Shown: positions 55,091 through 63,888 of the stretch, in pieces
Layout: each line of letters starts with the position of its first letter
Numbering within the stretch: position 1 is the first letter of the stretch
From: Comamonadaceae bacterium
GTDB taxonomy: Bacteria; Pseudomonadota; Gammaproteobacteria; Burkholderiales; Burkholderiaceae_C
Direction: 5' to 3'
Length of the DNA stretch: 64,000 nt
Assembly: GCA_947450645.1 (NCBI GenBank)
Contig: CANFWH010000001.1
Coordinates: 151,839 to 215,838, forward strand
Position numbers and translations under genes: made by a program
Notes under the pieces: model-generated
The model's database searches: none
Seen by the model: only the letters and a program-made list of their open reading frames with translations
Told to the model about the DNA's origin: nothing

Positions 55091-56110
55091 TTATTTGCAA
55101 GCTGCTGGGCCTTTGGCTGCATCCACACCTTTGCAAAGCGCGTCTTTCTTAATCCAACCAGCCTTCAAAACCACATCCAGATTGCTAGCGGTCACAGCAA
55201 TAGGTTTCAAGAATTGAGCTTGCAACGCGACTTTCTTTTCGCCGCCATTCCAACTGGTTGCGCCAGCTACTTTTCCACCTTTGGCCAAAGCCACAGCTGC
55301 TACGGCCGCATCACGGCCTAGATCGCGTGAGTTTTTCCAGACCGATACGGTTTGTGTACCCAGCGCCACGCGATTAAGCGCAGCATGGTCACCGTCTTGT
55401 CCCGACACAGGTACGCCCTTGATACCTTTGGCTGTCAGTGCCGCCACCACGCCGCCCGCCATGCCGTCGTTCGATGCAATCACCGCATCAACCTTGCCGC
55501 CGTTTTTCGTCAAGATTTGCTCCATGTTCTTTTGCGCAACTTCTGGCTTCCAACCATCGGTGTACTCGTCACCCACAATTTTGATATCGCCTTTTTTGAC
55601 TGCTGCATCAATCACCTCTTGCTGACCACCACGCAAGAAATTAGCATTTGGGTCGGTTGGTGAACCTTTAATCATGACGTAGTTGCCTTTTGGCTTGGCT
55701 GCCAAAATCGCACGCGCTTGCATACGGCCCACTTCAACGTTATCAAACGTGATGTAGAAAACGCCAGGTGCTTCAATCAAACGGTCATAAGCAACAACTG
55801 GAATTTTTTGCTTGGTTGCCTTGTTAACAGCTGGGAGAATCGCATCTTTGTCCATCGCCAAAACGATGAGTGCTTTTGCACCTTTAGCGATCAAGCTATC
55901 GATGTCCGCCAATTGCTTCTCTGCCGAGCCGCCTGCATCAGCGCTGATATAGCTTGCGCCAGATTTAGCCAGTTGCGCTTTAATCGCCGCCTCGTCTGTT
56001 TTCCAACGCTCTTCTTGGAAGTTAGACCAGCTTACGCCGACCACTTGCGCAAATGCGCCTGCTGCTGCCATGCTGAGTGCCAAGGCCGTCAGTGTTCTTT
56101 TCAATTTCAT
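55091..56110 (-). CDS. xylF: D-xylose ABC transporter substrate-binding protein
   Basis: A 339-residue periplasmic sugar-binding protein with a signal peptide cut near GAFAQ (residue 22). The XylF-type core is clear: [17 protein letters not shown] at the mature N-terminus, [10 protein letters not shown] near residue 125, [20 protein letters not shown] near residue 170 and [25 protein letters not shown] near residue 265. First gene of the xylose operon. GGAGAG precedes the ATG. Confidence 0.94.
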   Translation of the reverse strand: MKLKRTLTALALSMAAAGAFAQVVGVSWSNFQEERWKTDEAAIKAQLAKSGASYISADAGGSAEKQLADIDSLIAKGAKALIVLAMDKDAILPAVNKATKQKIPVVAYDRLIEAPGVFYITFDNVEVGRMQARAILAAKPKGNYVMIKGSPTDPNANFLRGGQQEVIDAAVKKGDIKIVGDEYTDGWKPEVAQKNMEQILTKNGGKVDAVIASNDGMAGGVVAALTAKGIKGVPVSGQDGDHAALNRVALGTQTVSVWKNSRDLGRDAAVAAVALAKGGKVAGATSWNGGEKKVALQAQFLKPIAVTASNLDVVLKAGWIKKDALCKGVDAAKGPAACK

Positions 56111-56163
56111 ATTGCTCTCCGTTTATAAATGGATTAGGAAAATTGCAGCCACTTAAAAGCACT

Positions 56164-56249
56164 TAAGTTTTGGCAGCAAACTAATCTTAGATGAACGCCT
56201 GAAATTTCTGAATAGGGATAAACCCGATATAGTTTATTGCTCAAACTAA
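56164..56249. promoter_or_regulatory. Two XylR/ROK operator-like palindromes
   Basis: Site 1 at 56229-56249 and site 2 at 56164-56184 both follow, on the minus strand, TTAGTTTG-n6-AAACTwA (TTAGTTTGAGCAATAAACTA and TTAGTTTGCTGCCAAAACTT), 65 bases apart. This closely resembles the known TTAGTTTG...CAAACTAA XylR boxes. They lie upstream of xylF and also upstream of the divergent FG-GAP gene (start 56275). Confidence 0.72.
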
Positions 56250-56274
56250 ATGGCAATAACGTATGATTTCAGCA

Positions 56275-57882
56275 ATGAAACGACTTCCTCTTACTATTGG
56301 ATTGTGTGCCATACATCTTGCATGGGCGATGGAAGTTCAGGTACCCGCCGTCCCACGTTTTATTGAAGAAACCGATGCCGCAGGCTTGCAAAGTCGCTTT
56401 GAAGGCACGGACGAATACATGGTGGGCGGAGGTGTCGCCACTTTCGATTGCGATGCCGATGGACTGCCCGAAATCTACGTCACAGCAGGCGTCAACAAAG
56501 CTAAGTTCTACCGTAATAAAAGTACTCGCGGCGGCGCATTGAAACTGATTGAAGAGCGCTCGGGATTGGAACTCACCAATGCCGTGGGAGCCTATCCGCT
56601 TGACATTGACGGCGATGGGCAAACGGATTTAGTGGTACTGCGCGTGGGTGAAGTGCAAGTATTTAAGGGGCTGGGGCAGTGCAAGTTTGAACGCGCCAAC
56701 AACGCATGGAATATCCACACTGGCAATGGCTGGCACACGGCCTTCTCCGCCACTTGGGAGCGCGGTCAGAGCTGGCCAACGCTGGCGTTTGGCACCTATA
56801 TCGACCGAAGCAAGCCCGACTTTCCGTGGGGTAGTTGCACGCCCACACTGCTACTCAGACCCAAGGCGGATGGCGGCTACGCGGCAGCGACTGAACTCAA
56901 ACCAGGCTATTGTGCGCTGTCGATGTTGTTTTCCGATTGGAATCGCTCGGGCACAGCATCACTGCGCGTCAGCAACGACCGCGAATACTACAAAGGCGGC
57001 GCAGAACAACTTTGGAAAATGAATAACGGGGCAGCACCCACGCTCTATACATCGGCGGATGGCTGGAAGCCACTTCAAATTTGGGGCATGGGCATTGCCA
57101 GTCACGACATCACGGGCGACGGTTTCCCTGACGTTTTTTTGACCAGCATGTCGGATAACAAATTGCAGGTGCTCGATGCGCCAACGGCGAACAATCTGCA
57201 ACCGCACTACGTTGACATCGCCTACAAACGCGGCGTGACGGCGCATCGTCCCTACGCGGGCGGCGATGTCCATCCTTCTACTGCGTGGCATGCGCAGTTT
57301 GCTGATGTAAACAATGACGGCCTCACTGATCTATTTATTGCGAAAGGCAACGTTAGCACCATGCCTGACTTTGCCGCGCTAGATCCCAGCAACTTGCTTT
57401 TGCAGCAAAGCGATGGACGGTTTTTTGAAGCAGGTCAGCTCTCGGGTTTGGCAAGCTTTAAACGCGGTCGCGGTGCAGCGGTGGTGGACTTGAATGGCGA
57501 CGGATTACTGGATGTGGTGCAAGTCAACCGCTGGGACAAAGCGCAGGTCTGGCGGCAGCTGCCAACGGATGCGACAAAAGGCAATCATTGGCTGCAACTC
57601 AGACTCTTGCAGCCAGCAGGCAACCGTGATGCAGTGGGTGCGTGGGTGGAAGTCAAGATGGGCGACAAAATTATCAGACAAGAACTCGCCGTTGGCGGTG
57701 GTCACGCAGGCGGGCAGATCGGTTGGATGCACTTTGGGCTTGGTGCAGCAGCAGACGTGCAAGTGCGCGTGCAATGGCCAAAGGCGGACACATCATTGGC
57801 TTGGAGTGCATGGATGCCCATTAAAGCCGACAATTTTTACATGGCCTCGGCGCAAGGCATTGCTAAATGGATGCCGCCATGA
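56275..57882 (+). CDS. Secreted FG-GAP/VCBS-repeat protein with ASPIC/UnbV (CRTAC1-like) domain
   Basis: A 535-residue exported protein with a signal peptide (MKRLPLTIGLCAIHLAWA). An ATG four codons upstream (56263) is possible. It has five Ca-binding-type repeats of the pattern DxDxDGxxDxxV (DCDADGLPEIYV, DIDGDGQTDLVV, DITGDGFPDVFL, DVNNDGLTDLFI, DLNGDGLLDVVQ) forming a propeller. The C-terminal ~110 residues are an ASPIC/UnbV domain. It overlaps the next gene by four bases. Function unknown. Confidence 0.87.
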   Translation: MKRLPLTIGLCAIHLAWAMEVQVPAVPRFIEETDAAGLQSRFEGTDEYMVGGGVATFDCDADGLPEIYVTAGVNKAKFYRNKSTRGGALKLIEERSGLELTNAVGAYPLDIDGDGQTDLVVLRVGEVQVFKGLGQCKFERANNAWNIHTGNGWHTAFSATWERGQSWPTLAFGTYIDRSKPDFPWGSCTPTLLLRPKADGGYAAATELKPGYCALSMLFSDWNRSGTASLRVSNDREYYKGGAEQLWKMNNGAAPTLYTSADGWKPLQIWGMGIASHDITGDGFPDVFLTSMSDNKLQVLDAPTANNLQPHYVDIAYKRGVTAHRPYAGGDVHPSTAWHAQFADVNNDGLTDLFIAKGNVSTMPDFAALDPSNLLLQQSDGRFFEAGQLSGLASFKRGRGAAVVDLNGDGLLDVVQVNRWDKAQVWRQLPTDATKGNHWLQLRLLQPAGNRDAVGAWVEVKMGDKIIRQELAVGGGHAGGQIGWMHFGLGAAADVQVRVQWPKADTSLAWSAWMPIKADNFYMASAQGIAKWMPP

Positions 57883-59225
57883 AAAAAATATTCATCGCTC
57901 TAGCCGCGATCGCCCTGCTGCAAGCCACGTCCCATATGACCTACGGGCAAGTTCCTGTATCAAAACCCGCGACAGCGTATTCAAGCAATGTAGCTACCGA
58001 GTGGTTCAATCTCGATTTGCAACTCACTCAGCAAACGCCAGGTTTTAGTCCGCCCGTTGCCTCACGCGCTTTAGCTTACTTGGGTTTGACCCTCTACGAG
58101 TCCGTGCAAAGCGGCATCCCCAACGCGCAAAGCTTGGCCGGACAATTGAACGAACTTCAGTCCTTACCCCTCACGCAGCCCGACGAGACGCTGCACTGGC
58201 CGACCGTTGCCAACGCTGCCATGGCGACCATGACGCGCATGATGTTTCCGAGCGCCAGCGCCGAAAACAAAGGGCGTATCGACCTCTTAGAGCGCAGTTT
58301 GCCACTGACCAATAGCCAAGACTTTGACGCGAGCGTGGTCACAGTGGAAGTGACCAATCGTTCGCAAACCTACGGCAAGCTGATGGCGATGGCGGTGATG
58401 ACGTGGGCGCGTACCGATGGCGGGCACGAGGCATGGGGTCCCCTCAGACGTGCGCAACAAAACTACGTGCCGCCTAGTGGCGAGGGACAATGGTCGGCCA
58501 CATCCCCTGCCTTTGCACCGCCGCTGCTACCGTGGTGGGGAGAAGTGCGGCCTTTTGTTTTGAAGAGCGCGAGCCAGTGCGAAGCGCCAGCGCCGCTGCC
58601 GTATTCTGAAAACCCCACCTCGGCTTTTTATAAAGAGGCCGCTGAGGTGTACGCGGTCAGCACGCGCGCCACACCTGAGCAACGTCAGCTCGCGCTTTAC
58701 TGGGCCGACGATCCACTCAAAACCCCGACGCCCGCAGGACATTGGGCGTTTATTGCAGGTGATTTGCTAAAAATAAATAGAGCCAATTTGGCAGATGCCG
58801 CCAAGCTGTACGCACAGCTCAATCTCGCGATGGCAGACGCCTTCATCGCAGGTTGGAAAACCAAGTACGCCGTCAATTTGCTGCGCCCCGTCACTTACGT
58901 TCAACTCGTCATCGACAGCAATTGGGTGCCAAGTTTGATGCACACGCCGCCCTTCCCCGAATACCCGTCAGGACACTCCGTGCAATCTAGCAGTGCCGCA
59001 GCCATCCTAGAAAAACGCTTCGGCACAAACACCCGCTTTGTGGACAACACCCACAACGACCGCGGCTGGGGGCCGCGCACATTCGCCAGTTTCAAAACCG
59101 CAGCCGACGAAGCGGCAGTGTCGCGGCTCTATGCAGGCATCCACTTTCGCACAGGCATTGAAGGCGGGAAAGTGCAAGGGCGCTGCGTAGCAGCAGAAGT
59201 GCTCAAGCTGAAGTTTGAACCGTAG
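57879..59225 (+). CDS. Vanadium-dependent haloperoxidase/PAP2-fold exported protein
   Basis: A 448-residue protein with a signal peptide (cut near SHMTYGQ). The three vanadate-binding motifs of vanadium chloroperoxidase are present: K329-x6-R336-P337 (KYAVNLLRP), S364-G365-H366 (EYPSGHS) and S415-R416-x5-H422 (SRLYAGIH). It may therefore bind vanadate and oxidise halides, or act as a phosphatase; sequence alone cannot tell. It is coupled to the FG-GAP/ASPIC protein. Its 3' end overlaps the convergent AraC gene by 23 bases. Confidence 0.88.
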   Translation: MKKIFIALAAIALLQATSHMTYGQVPVSKPATAYSSNVATEWFNLDLQLTQQTPGFSPPVASRALAYLGLTLYESVQSGIPNAQSLAGQLNELQSLPLTQPDETLHWPTVANAAMATMTRMMFPSASAENKGRIDLLERSLPLTNSQDFDASVVTVEVTNRSQTYGKLMAMAVMTWARTDGGHEAWGPLRRAQQNYVPPSGEGQWSATSPAFAPPLLPWWGEVRPFVLKSASQCEAPAPLPYSENPTSAFYKEAAEVYAVSTRATPEQRQLALYWADDPLKTPTPAGHWAFIAGDLLKINRANLADAAKLYAQLNLAMADAFIAGWKTKYAVNLLRPVTYVQLVIDSNWVPSLMHTPPFPEYPSGHSVQSSSAAAILEKRFGTNTRFVDNTHNDRGWGPRTFASFKTAADEAAVSRLYAGIHFRTGIEGGKVQGRCVAAEVLKLKFEP

Positions 59226-60219
59226 GCAATGCTCGATAGTGCGACGGTTGCACACCCGTCCATGATTTAAATGCACGTCTAAATGCACTGACATCCTGAA
59301 AGCCAAGCAGTTCGGAAATTTCAGCAATACTGCGTGGCGTATTGGACAAGTACTCAATGCCCACATCCCGCCGAAAATCATCTTTCACACCTTGATAGTG
59401 ACTGCCTTCCAGCTCTAACCGACGGTGCAGCGTCGTCGGTGCTACATGGAGCGCCAGCGCGACATCTTCCATCGTCGGCCAATCTGTGCCGCCCAAGGAC
59501 AGGCGCAACTGGCGGCGCAGTTTCATCGTCCAACCGCTAGCATTTTTGTACTTCAAAAAAACGGATTGCGGCGCATGGCGCAAAAAAGTTTTGAGAGTCG
59601 CGGCATTTTGAACCACGGGGAAATCTAGCAACTTAACATCGAAATGAATGCGGGTGCACGGCGCATCAAAACTCAGATTTTTTGAAAACATGATGGTGTA
59701 TTCACGCCAATAAGCAGGCTTGGCACCAAAGAACTCAACCCTCGAGGGCGCGAGGCGTTTTCCAGCCAACCAGCACATGAGCCCGTACAGCATGACTAAA
59801 TAGGTTTCGTCAGCAAACCTGCGGCTCGCAGGTAGCGCAATGTGATTAGCAATGCTAATCGTCGCTTGCTCGCCCTCTACCGTCAAAGTTCCTTTAATGT
59901 CCTCTAAAAAAATCGCAAAGCCGCGCAAGATATAGGTGATGGCCTGCCCTAAATTTCGACTGTGCACAACCGAGCGGCAAAGCAAGGCAAAGCTGCCTAC
60001 TTTCATTTTTTGCTCGCACAAGCCAAAGAACTCATCGTCCAGCTCATTGGCGACGGCCAGCCATAAGCTAGCAAAAGATGCGGCGGTGACCCTTGCTGTA
60101 TCCGATAACAAGAGCTCAGCCGAAATAGACGCTGACTGCAAAACACGAGCCTTGACCGCTGGCGAAAGCCTAGCGACAGCCGCGCGCAGAAAGTAAATGG
60201 AAACCGTATCTTTTTGCAT
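59203..60219 (-). CDS. AraC-family transcriptional regulator (OruR/arabinose-binding-domain type)
   Basis: A 338-residue AraC-type activator. The C-terminal ~100 residues hold the two HTH motifs (ALHVAPTTLHRRLELEG and ISELLGFQDVSAFRRAFKSWTGVQPSHYR). The N-terminal ~200 residues resemble the ligand domain of the OruR/PA-type AraC proteins rather than the cupin of AraC itself. It is divergent from icmF, with a perfect palindrome just upstream. Confidence 0.92.
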   Translation of the reverse strand: MQKDTVSIYFLRAAVARLSPAVKARVLQSASISAELLLSDTARVTAASFASLWLAVANELDDEFFGLCEQKMKVGSFALLCRSVVHSRNLGQAITYILRGFAIFLEDIKGTLTVEGEQATISIANHIALPASRRFADETYLVMLYGLMCWLAGKRLAPSRVEFFGAKPAYWREYTIMFSKNLSFDAPCTRIHFDVKLLDFPVVQNAATLKTFLRHAPQSVFLKYKNASGWTMKLRRQLRLSLGGTDWPTMEDVALALHVAPTTLHRRLELEGSHYQGVKDDFRRDVGIEYLSNTPRSIAEISELLGFQDVSAFRRAFKSWTGVQPSHYRALPTVQTSA

Positions 60220-60230
60220 GATCTATGAGC

Positions 60231-60249
60231 ACTTTACCTGAAGTAAAGT
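60231..60249. promoter_or_regulatory. Perfect inverted repeat, candidate operator between AraC gene and icmF
   Basis: ACTTTAC-CTGAA-GTAAAGT has perfect 7-base arms and lies 12-30 bases upstream of the AraC start and in the icmF leader region. The symmetric form suits a dimeric repressor better than an AraC-type activator; the binding protein is unknown. Confidence 0.6.
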
Positions 60250-60267
60250 CGTGGAGGCGCTGGGGTG

Positions 60268-60300
60268 GCAAAACTCACCACACAAAGCGGCAAGTTTTGC
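60268..60300 (+). promoter_or_regulatory. Hairpin in the icmF leader
   Basis: GCAAAACT (60268-60275) and AGTTTTGC (60293-60300) are perfect 8-base arms with a 17-base loop, about 55 bases before the icmF start. Confidence 0.5.
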
Positions 60301-60330
60301 ACTTCCCATCTCATTAATAAAAACCTAAAG

Positions 60331-60346
60331 TTCTCCAATAGGAGAA
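60331..60346 (+). promoter_or_regulatory. Hairpin enclosing the icmF Shine-Dalgarno
   Basis: TTCTCC-AATA-GGAGAA is a perfect 6-base stem whose 3' arm contains AGGAG, ten bases before the ATG at 60355. It could limit translation until it opens. Confidence 0.55.
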
Positions 60347-60354
60347 TCTCATTT

Positions 60355-63300
60355 ATGACTACGACTACCGCCCCGTCTTTGCACCCTCTCGCTAGCTACA
60401 AGCCCAAGCACAAAGTCCGCTTTGTCACGGCGGCAAGTTTGTTTGACGGACACGATGCCTCCATCAATATCATGCGACGCATTTTGCAGGGCATGGGCGC
60501 AGAAGTCATTCATCTTGGGCACAACCGCTCGGTGGACGACGTGGTGACAGCGGCACTGCAAGAGGACGTGCAAGGCATCGCGATTAGCTCGTACCAAGGC
60601 GGACATGTGGAGTACTTCAAGTACATGGTGGAGCTGCTGAATGCGCGTGGCGGTAGTCACATCAAAATCACAGGTGGTGGTGGCGGCGTGATCGTGCCCG
60701 AGGAGATTGCTGATTTAGCATCCGTGGGTGTGCGCATTTTTAGCCCCGAAGACGGGCAGCGACTGGGCTTGCCAAGCATGATTGGCGAAGTGATTCAAAC
60801 GGCGGATTTTGATTTGTCTAGCTACGCGCCATCTGGGGTAAAGGCTTTGCAAGGCACACCAGATATGGCTTGGCGGGCATTGGCTCAATTGATTACGGTG
60901 ATTGAAAACAAAAACATTGATTCCAAATTATTGGATGAAGTCCGAGCAACAGCCGCGAAAAAGAAAACCCCCGTCATTGGTATCACGGGCACAGGCGGCG
61001 CGGGCAAGTCGTCGCTCACAGATGAATTGATTCGCCGCATCAGGCTTGATCAGAACGACGCACTCAAGATTGCGGTGATTTCGATTGACCCGTCGCGTCG
61101 TAAGTCGGGCGGTGCTTTGCTGGGCGACCGCATTCGAATGAATGCGATTAGCCCTTGGACAGCAACTGCTACATCGAGTGGCCAGCGCGTCTTCATGCGT
61201 AGCCTTGCCACACGCGACTTCGGTAGCGAAATTTCTGCGGCCCTCCCTGACGTGCTGGCCGCTACTAAGTGTGCAGATTTCGATCTCATCATCGTGGAGA
61301 CCTCGGGCATTGGCCAAGGCGACGCCGCCATCGTGCCGTATGTGGATGTGCCGCTGTACGTGATGACGCCTGAGTTTGGCGCGGCGTCGCAGTTAGAAAA
61401 AATCGACATGCTGGACTTTGCCGAATTTGTCGCCATCAACAAATTTGACCGCAAGGGCGCAGCAGACGCGCTGCGCGACGTGGCCAAGCAAGTGCAGCGG
61501 AACAAAGAGGCATGGACGACACCAGCGGACAAGATGCCCGTCTTCGGCACGCAAGCCGCGCGCTTTAACGACGACGGCGTGACGGCGCTGTATCAAGCCA
61601 TGAAGCCGCGCTTGATTAGTCTTGGATTGAAATTGACGGCTGGCACATTGCCTGTGGTCACCACCCGCCACAGCACCAATCAAACACCTATCGTGCCTGC
61701 CAGCCGCACGCGTTACTTATCCGAGATTGCCGACACCGTACGTGGCTACAAAGCGAAGGCTCGCGCTGAAGCCAAACTGGCACGCGAAATCCAGCAGCTC
61801 AAAGCCGCATCCGACATGCTCAAAATTGGCAAGCCAGAAAAGGCACGTGCCTCGGAAGCCGCACTGGACTTGGCTTTGCAAAGGGAGCAGGCTCAAGACC
61901 CGCGTGCCAAGCGGCTTCTAGCGCAGTGGCCCGCGATGATTGAAGCCTATGCGGGTGACGAGTACGTGGTGAAGATTCGCGACAAAGAAATCCGCACCGC
62001 GCTCACCACAAAATCACTCAGCGGCACCAAGATTCGCAAAGTTGCACTGCCCACCTTCCAAGACCATGGCGACATTCTCCAGTGGCTGATGCTGGACAAC
62101 GTGCCTGGCAGCTTTCCGTACACCGCGGGCACGTTCGCGTTTAAGCGCGAGAACGAAGACCCCACCCGCATGTTTGCCGGCGAAGGCGACCCGTTTCGCA
62201 CGAACCGCCGCTTTAAAGTGGTGAGCGAGGGAATGCCCGCTAAGCGCCTATCCACGGCGTTTGACAGCGTAACGCTGTACGGCAACGACCCCGATTTGCG
62301 CCCTGATATTTACGGTAAAGTCGGCAACTCGGGCGTGAGCATCGCCACACTGGACGACATGAAAGTGCTCTACGACGGCTTCGATTTGACGCACCCTGCC
62401 ACCAGCGTGTCGATGACTATCAACGGCCCAGCGCCGTCGATTTTGGCGATGTTTATGAACACCGCTATCGACCAGAACTTGGACAAATTCAAAGCTGAAA
62501 ACAAACGCGAGCCGACGGATACCGAAGCGCAAAAAATCCGCGAATGGGTCATGGAGAACGTGCGCGGCACCGTGCAAGCAGACATCTTGAAAGAAGACCA
62601 AGGGCAAAACACCTGCATCTTCTCGACCGAGTTTTCACTCAAAGTCATGGGCGACGTAGCGCAGTATTTTGTCGATCACAACGTGCGCAACTTCTACTCC
62701 GTCAGCATCAGCGGCTATCACATTGCCGAAGCGGGCGCGAATCCGCTCTCGCAGCTCGCGCTCACGCTCTCGAACGGTTTTACGTTTGTGGAAGCCTACC
62801 TCGCACGCGGCATGCACATCGATGACTTTGCGCCGAACCTGAGCTTCTTTTTTAGCAACGGTATGGACCCCGAGTACACCGTGCTGGGCCGCGTGGCACG
62901 CCGCATTTGGGCAACCACCATGCGCGACAAATACGGCGCCAACGAGCGCAGCCAAAAACTCAAGTACCACGTGCAAACCAGTGGCCGCAGCTTGCACGCG
63001 CAAGAGATTCAGTTCAACGACATCCGCACCACGCTGCAAGCGTTGATTGCGATTTACGACAACTGCAACAGCCTGCACACCAACGCGTTCGACGAAGCCA
63101 TCACCACGCCCACCGAAGACTCCGTGCGCCGCGCCATGGCGATTCAGCTCATTATCAACCGCGAGTGGGGCTTGGCGAAAAACGAAAACCCAAGTCAGGG
63201 CAGCTTCATCATCGAAGAGCTCACCGAGCTAGTGGAAGAGTCCGTGCTGACTGAGTTTGAACGCATTAGTGAACGCGGCGGCGTGCTGGGTGCCATGGAG

Positions 63301-63663
63301 ACAGGCTACCAGCGCGGACGCATTCAAGACGAATCGATGCACTATGAAATGCTCAAGCACACGGGCGAGTACCCCATCATTGGCGTGAACACATTCCGCA
63401 AACCCAGCGACAACGAAGCACCTCAAAAGATTGAACTGGCAAGAAGCACAGAGGAGGAAAAACAAAGCCAACTCAAGCGCTTGGCAGCGTTCCACGAAAC
63501 GCATAAAGCCGAATCGCCAGCGATGCTCAAACGTTTGCAACAAGCGGTGATTGATAACGGCAACGTCTTCGCGGTGCTGATGGATGCGGTGCGGGTGTGC
63601 TCACTCGGACAGATTACGAATGCGCTGTTTGAGGTGGGTGGGCAGTATCGGCGGAATATGTGA
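60355..63663 (+). CDS. icmF: Fused isobutyryl-CoA mutase/GTPase IcmF
   Basis: A 1102-residue adenosylcobalamin-dependent mutase with its own chaperone. Order of parts: B12-binding domain (residues ~15-140, with D31-G32-H33 and [10 protein letters not shown]), MeaB-like G domain (Walker A GTGGAGKS at 212-219), a helical linker, then the substrate TIM barrel (~600-1050). IcmF interconverts isobutyryl- and butyryl-CoA, or pivalyl/isovaleryl-CoA. The start at 60355 (MTTTTAPSL) is favoured by AGGAG; a 30-codon upstream extension is noncoding in look. It is a single gene with no classical mutase subunits beside it. Confidence 0.96.
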   Translation: MTTTTAPSLHPLASYKPKHKVRFVTAASLFDGHDASINIMRRILQGMGAEVIHLGHNRSVDDVVTAALQEDVQGIAISSYQGGHVEYFKYMVELLNARGGSHIKITGGGGGVIVPEEIADLASVGVRIFSPEDGQRLGLPSMIGEVIQTADFDLSSYAPSGVKALQGTPDMAWRALAQLITVIENKNIDSKLLDEVRATAAKKKTPVIGITGTGGAGKSSLTDELIRRIRLDQNDALKIAVISIDPSRRKSGGALLGDRIRMNAISPWTATATSSGQRVFMRSLATRDFGSEISAALPDVLAATKCADFDLIIVETSGIGQGDAAIVPYVDVPLYVMTPEFGAASQLEKIDMLDFAEFVAINKFDRKGAADALRDVAKQVQRNKEAWTTPADKMPVFGTQAARFNDDGVTALYQAMKPRLISLGLKLTAGTLPVVTTRHSTNQTPIVPASRTRYLSEIADTVRGYKAKARAEAKLAREIQQLKAASDMLKIGKPEKARASEAALDLALQREQAQDPRAKRLLAQWPAMIEAYAGDEYVVKIRDKEIRTALTTKSLSGTKIRKVALPTFQDHGDILQWLMLDNVPGSFPYTAGTFAFKRENEDPTRMFAGEGDPFRTNRRFKVVSEGMPAKRLSTAFDSVTLYGNDPDLRPDIYGKVGNSGVSIATLDDMKVLYDGFDLTHPATSVSMTINGPAPSILAMFMNTAIDQNLDKFKAENKREPTDTEAQKIREWVMENVRGTVQADILKEDQGQNTCIFSTEFSLKVMGDVAQYFVDHNVRNFYSVSISGYHIAEAGANPLSQLALTLSNGFTFVEAYLARGMHIDDFAPNLSFFFSNGMDPEYTVLGRVARRIWATTMRDKYGANERSQKLKYHVQTSGRSLHAQEIQFNDIRTTLQALIAIYDNCNSLHTNAFDEAITTPTEDSVRRAMAIQLIINREWGLAKNENPSQGSFIIEELTELVEESVLTEFERISERGGVLGAMETGYQRGRIQDESMHYEMLKHTGEYPIIGVNTFRKPSDNEAPQKIELARSTEEEKQSQLKRLAAFHETHKAESPAMLKRLQQAVIDNGNVFAVLMDAVRVCSLGQITNALFEVGGQYRRNM

Positions 63664-63738
63664 TTGAATTCATGATGCGTAAACTCTAAGTAGCATTGAT
63701 TCGTGGTTTACTTAGCTAACAGGCTCTGAGAACAGCAT

Positions 63739-63888
63739 ATGAAACTACAACGCGTCACAATTTCAAATTTTCGCTGCTACGAGGCACCAATTACTCTATC
63801 GCTTCGGGAGTTAACAACACTAATCGGACGGAATGATGCTGGTAAGTCCTCGGGTAATCCCCCCTTTGTTAACGACACGTCAAAGTAG
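63739..63888 (+). pseudogene. OLD/RecF-like ABC-type ATPase, interrupted after Walker A
   Basis: The first ~38 codons read MKLQRVTISNFRCYEAPITL and so on to a P-loop GRNDAGKSS, the classic start of OLD-family/RecF-like AAA ATPases (overcoming lysogenization defect nucleases and relatives). After Ser38 the sequence changes into the end of an IS element and reaches a stop at 63886-63888. The rest of the gene, if kept, would be beyond the IS outside the window. Such genes are often anti-phage. Confidence 0.82.

Noticed and set aside
60220..60354. Cobalamin riboswitch in the leader of B12-dependent icmF
   Set aside because: The leader is short and lacks the B12-box type conserved core; only simple hairpins are present.
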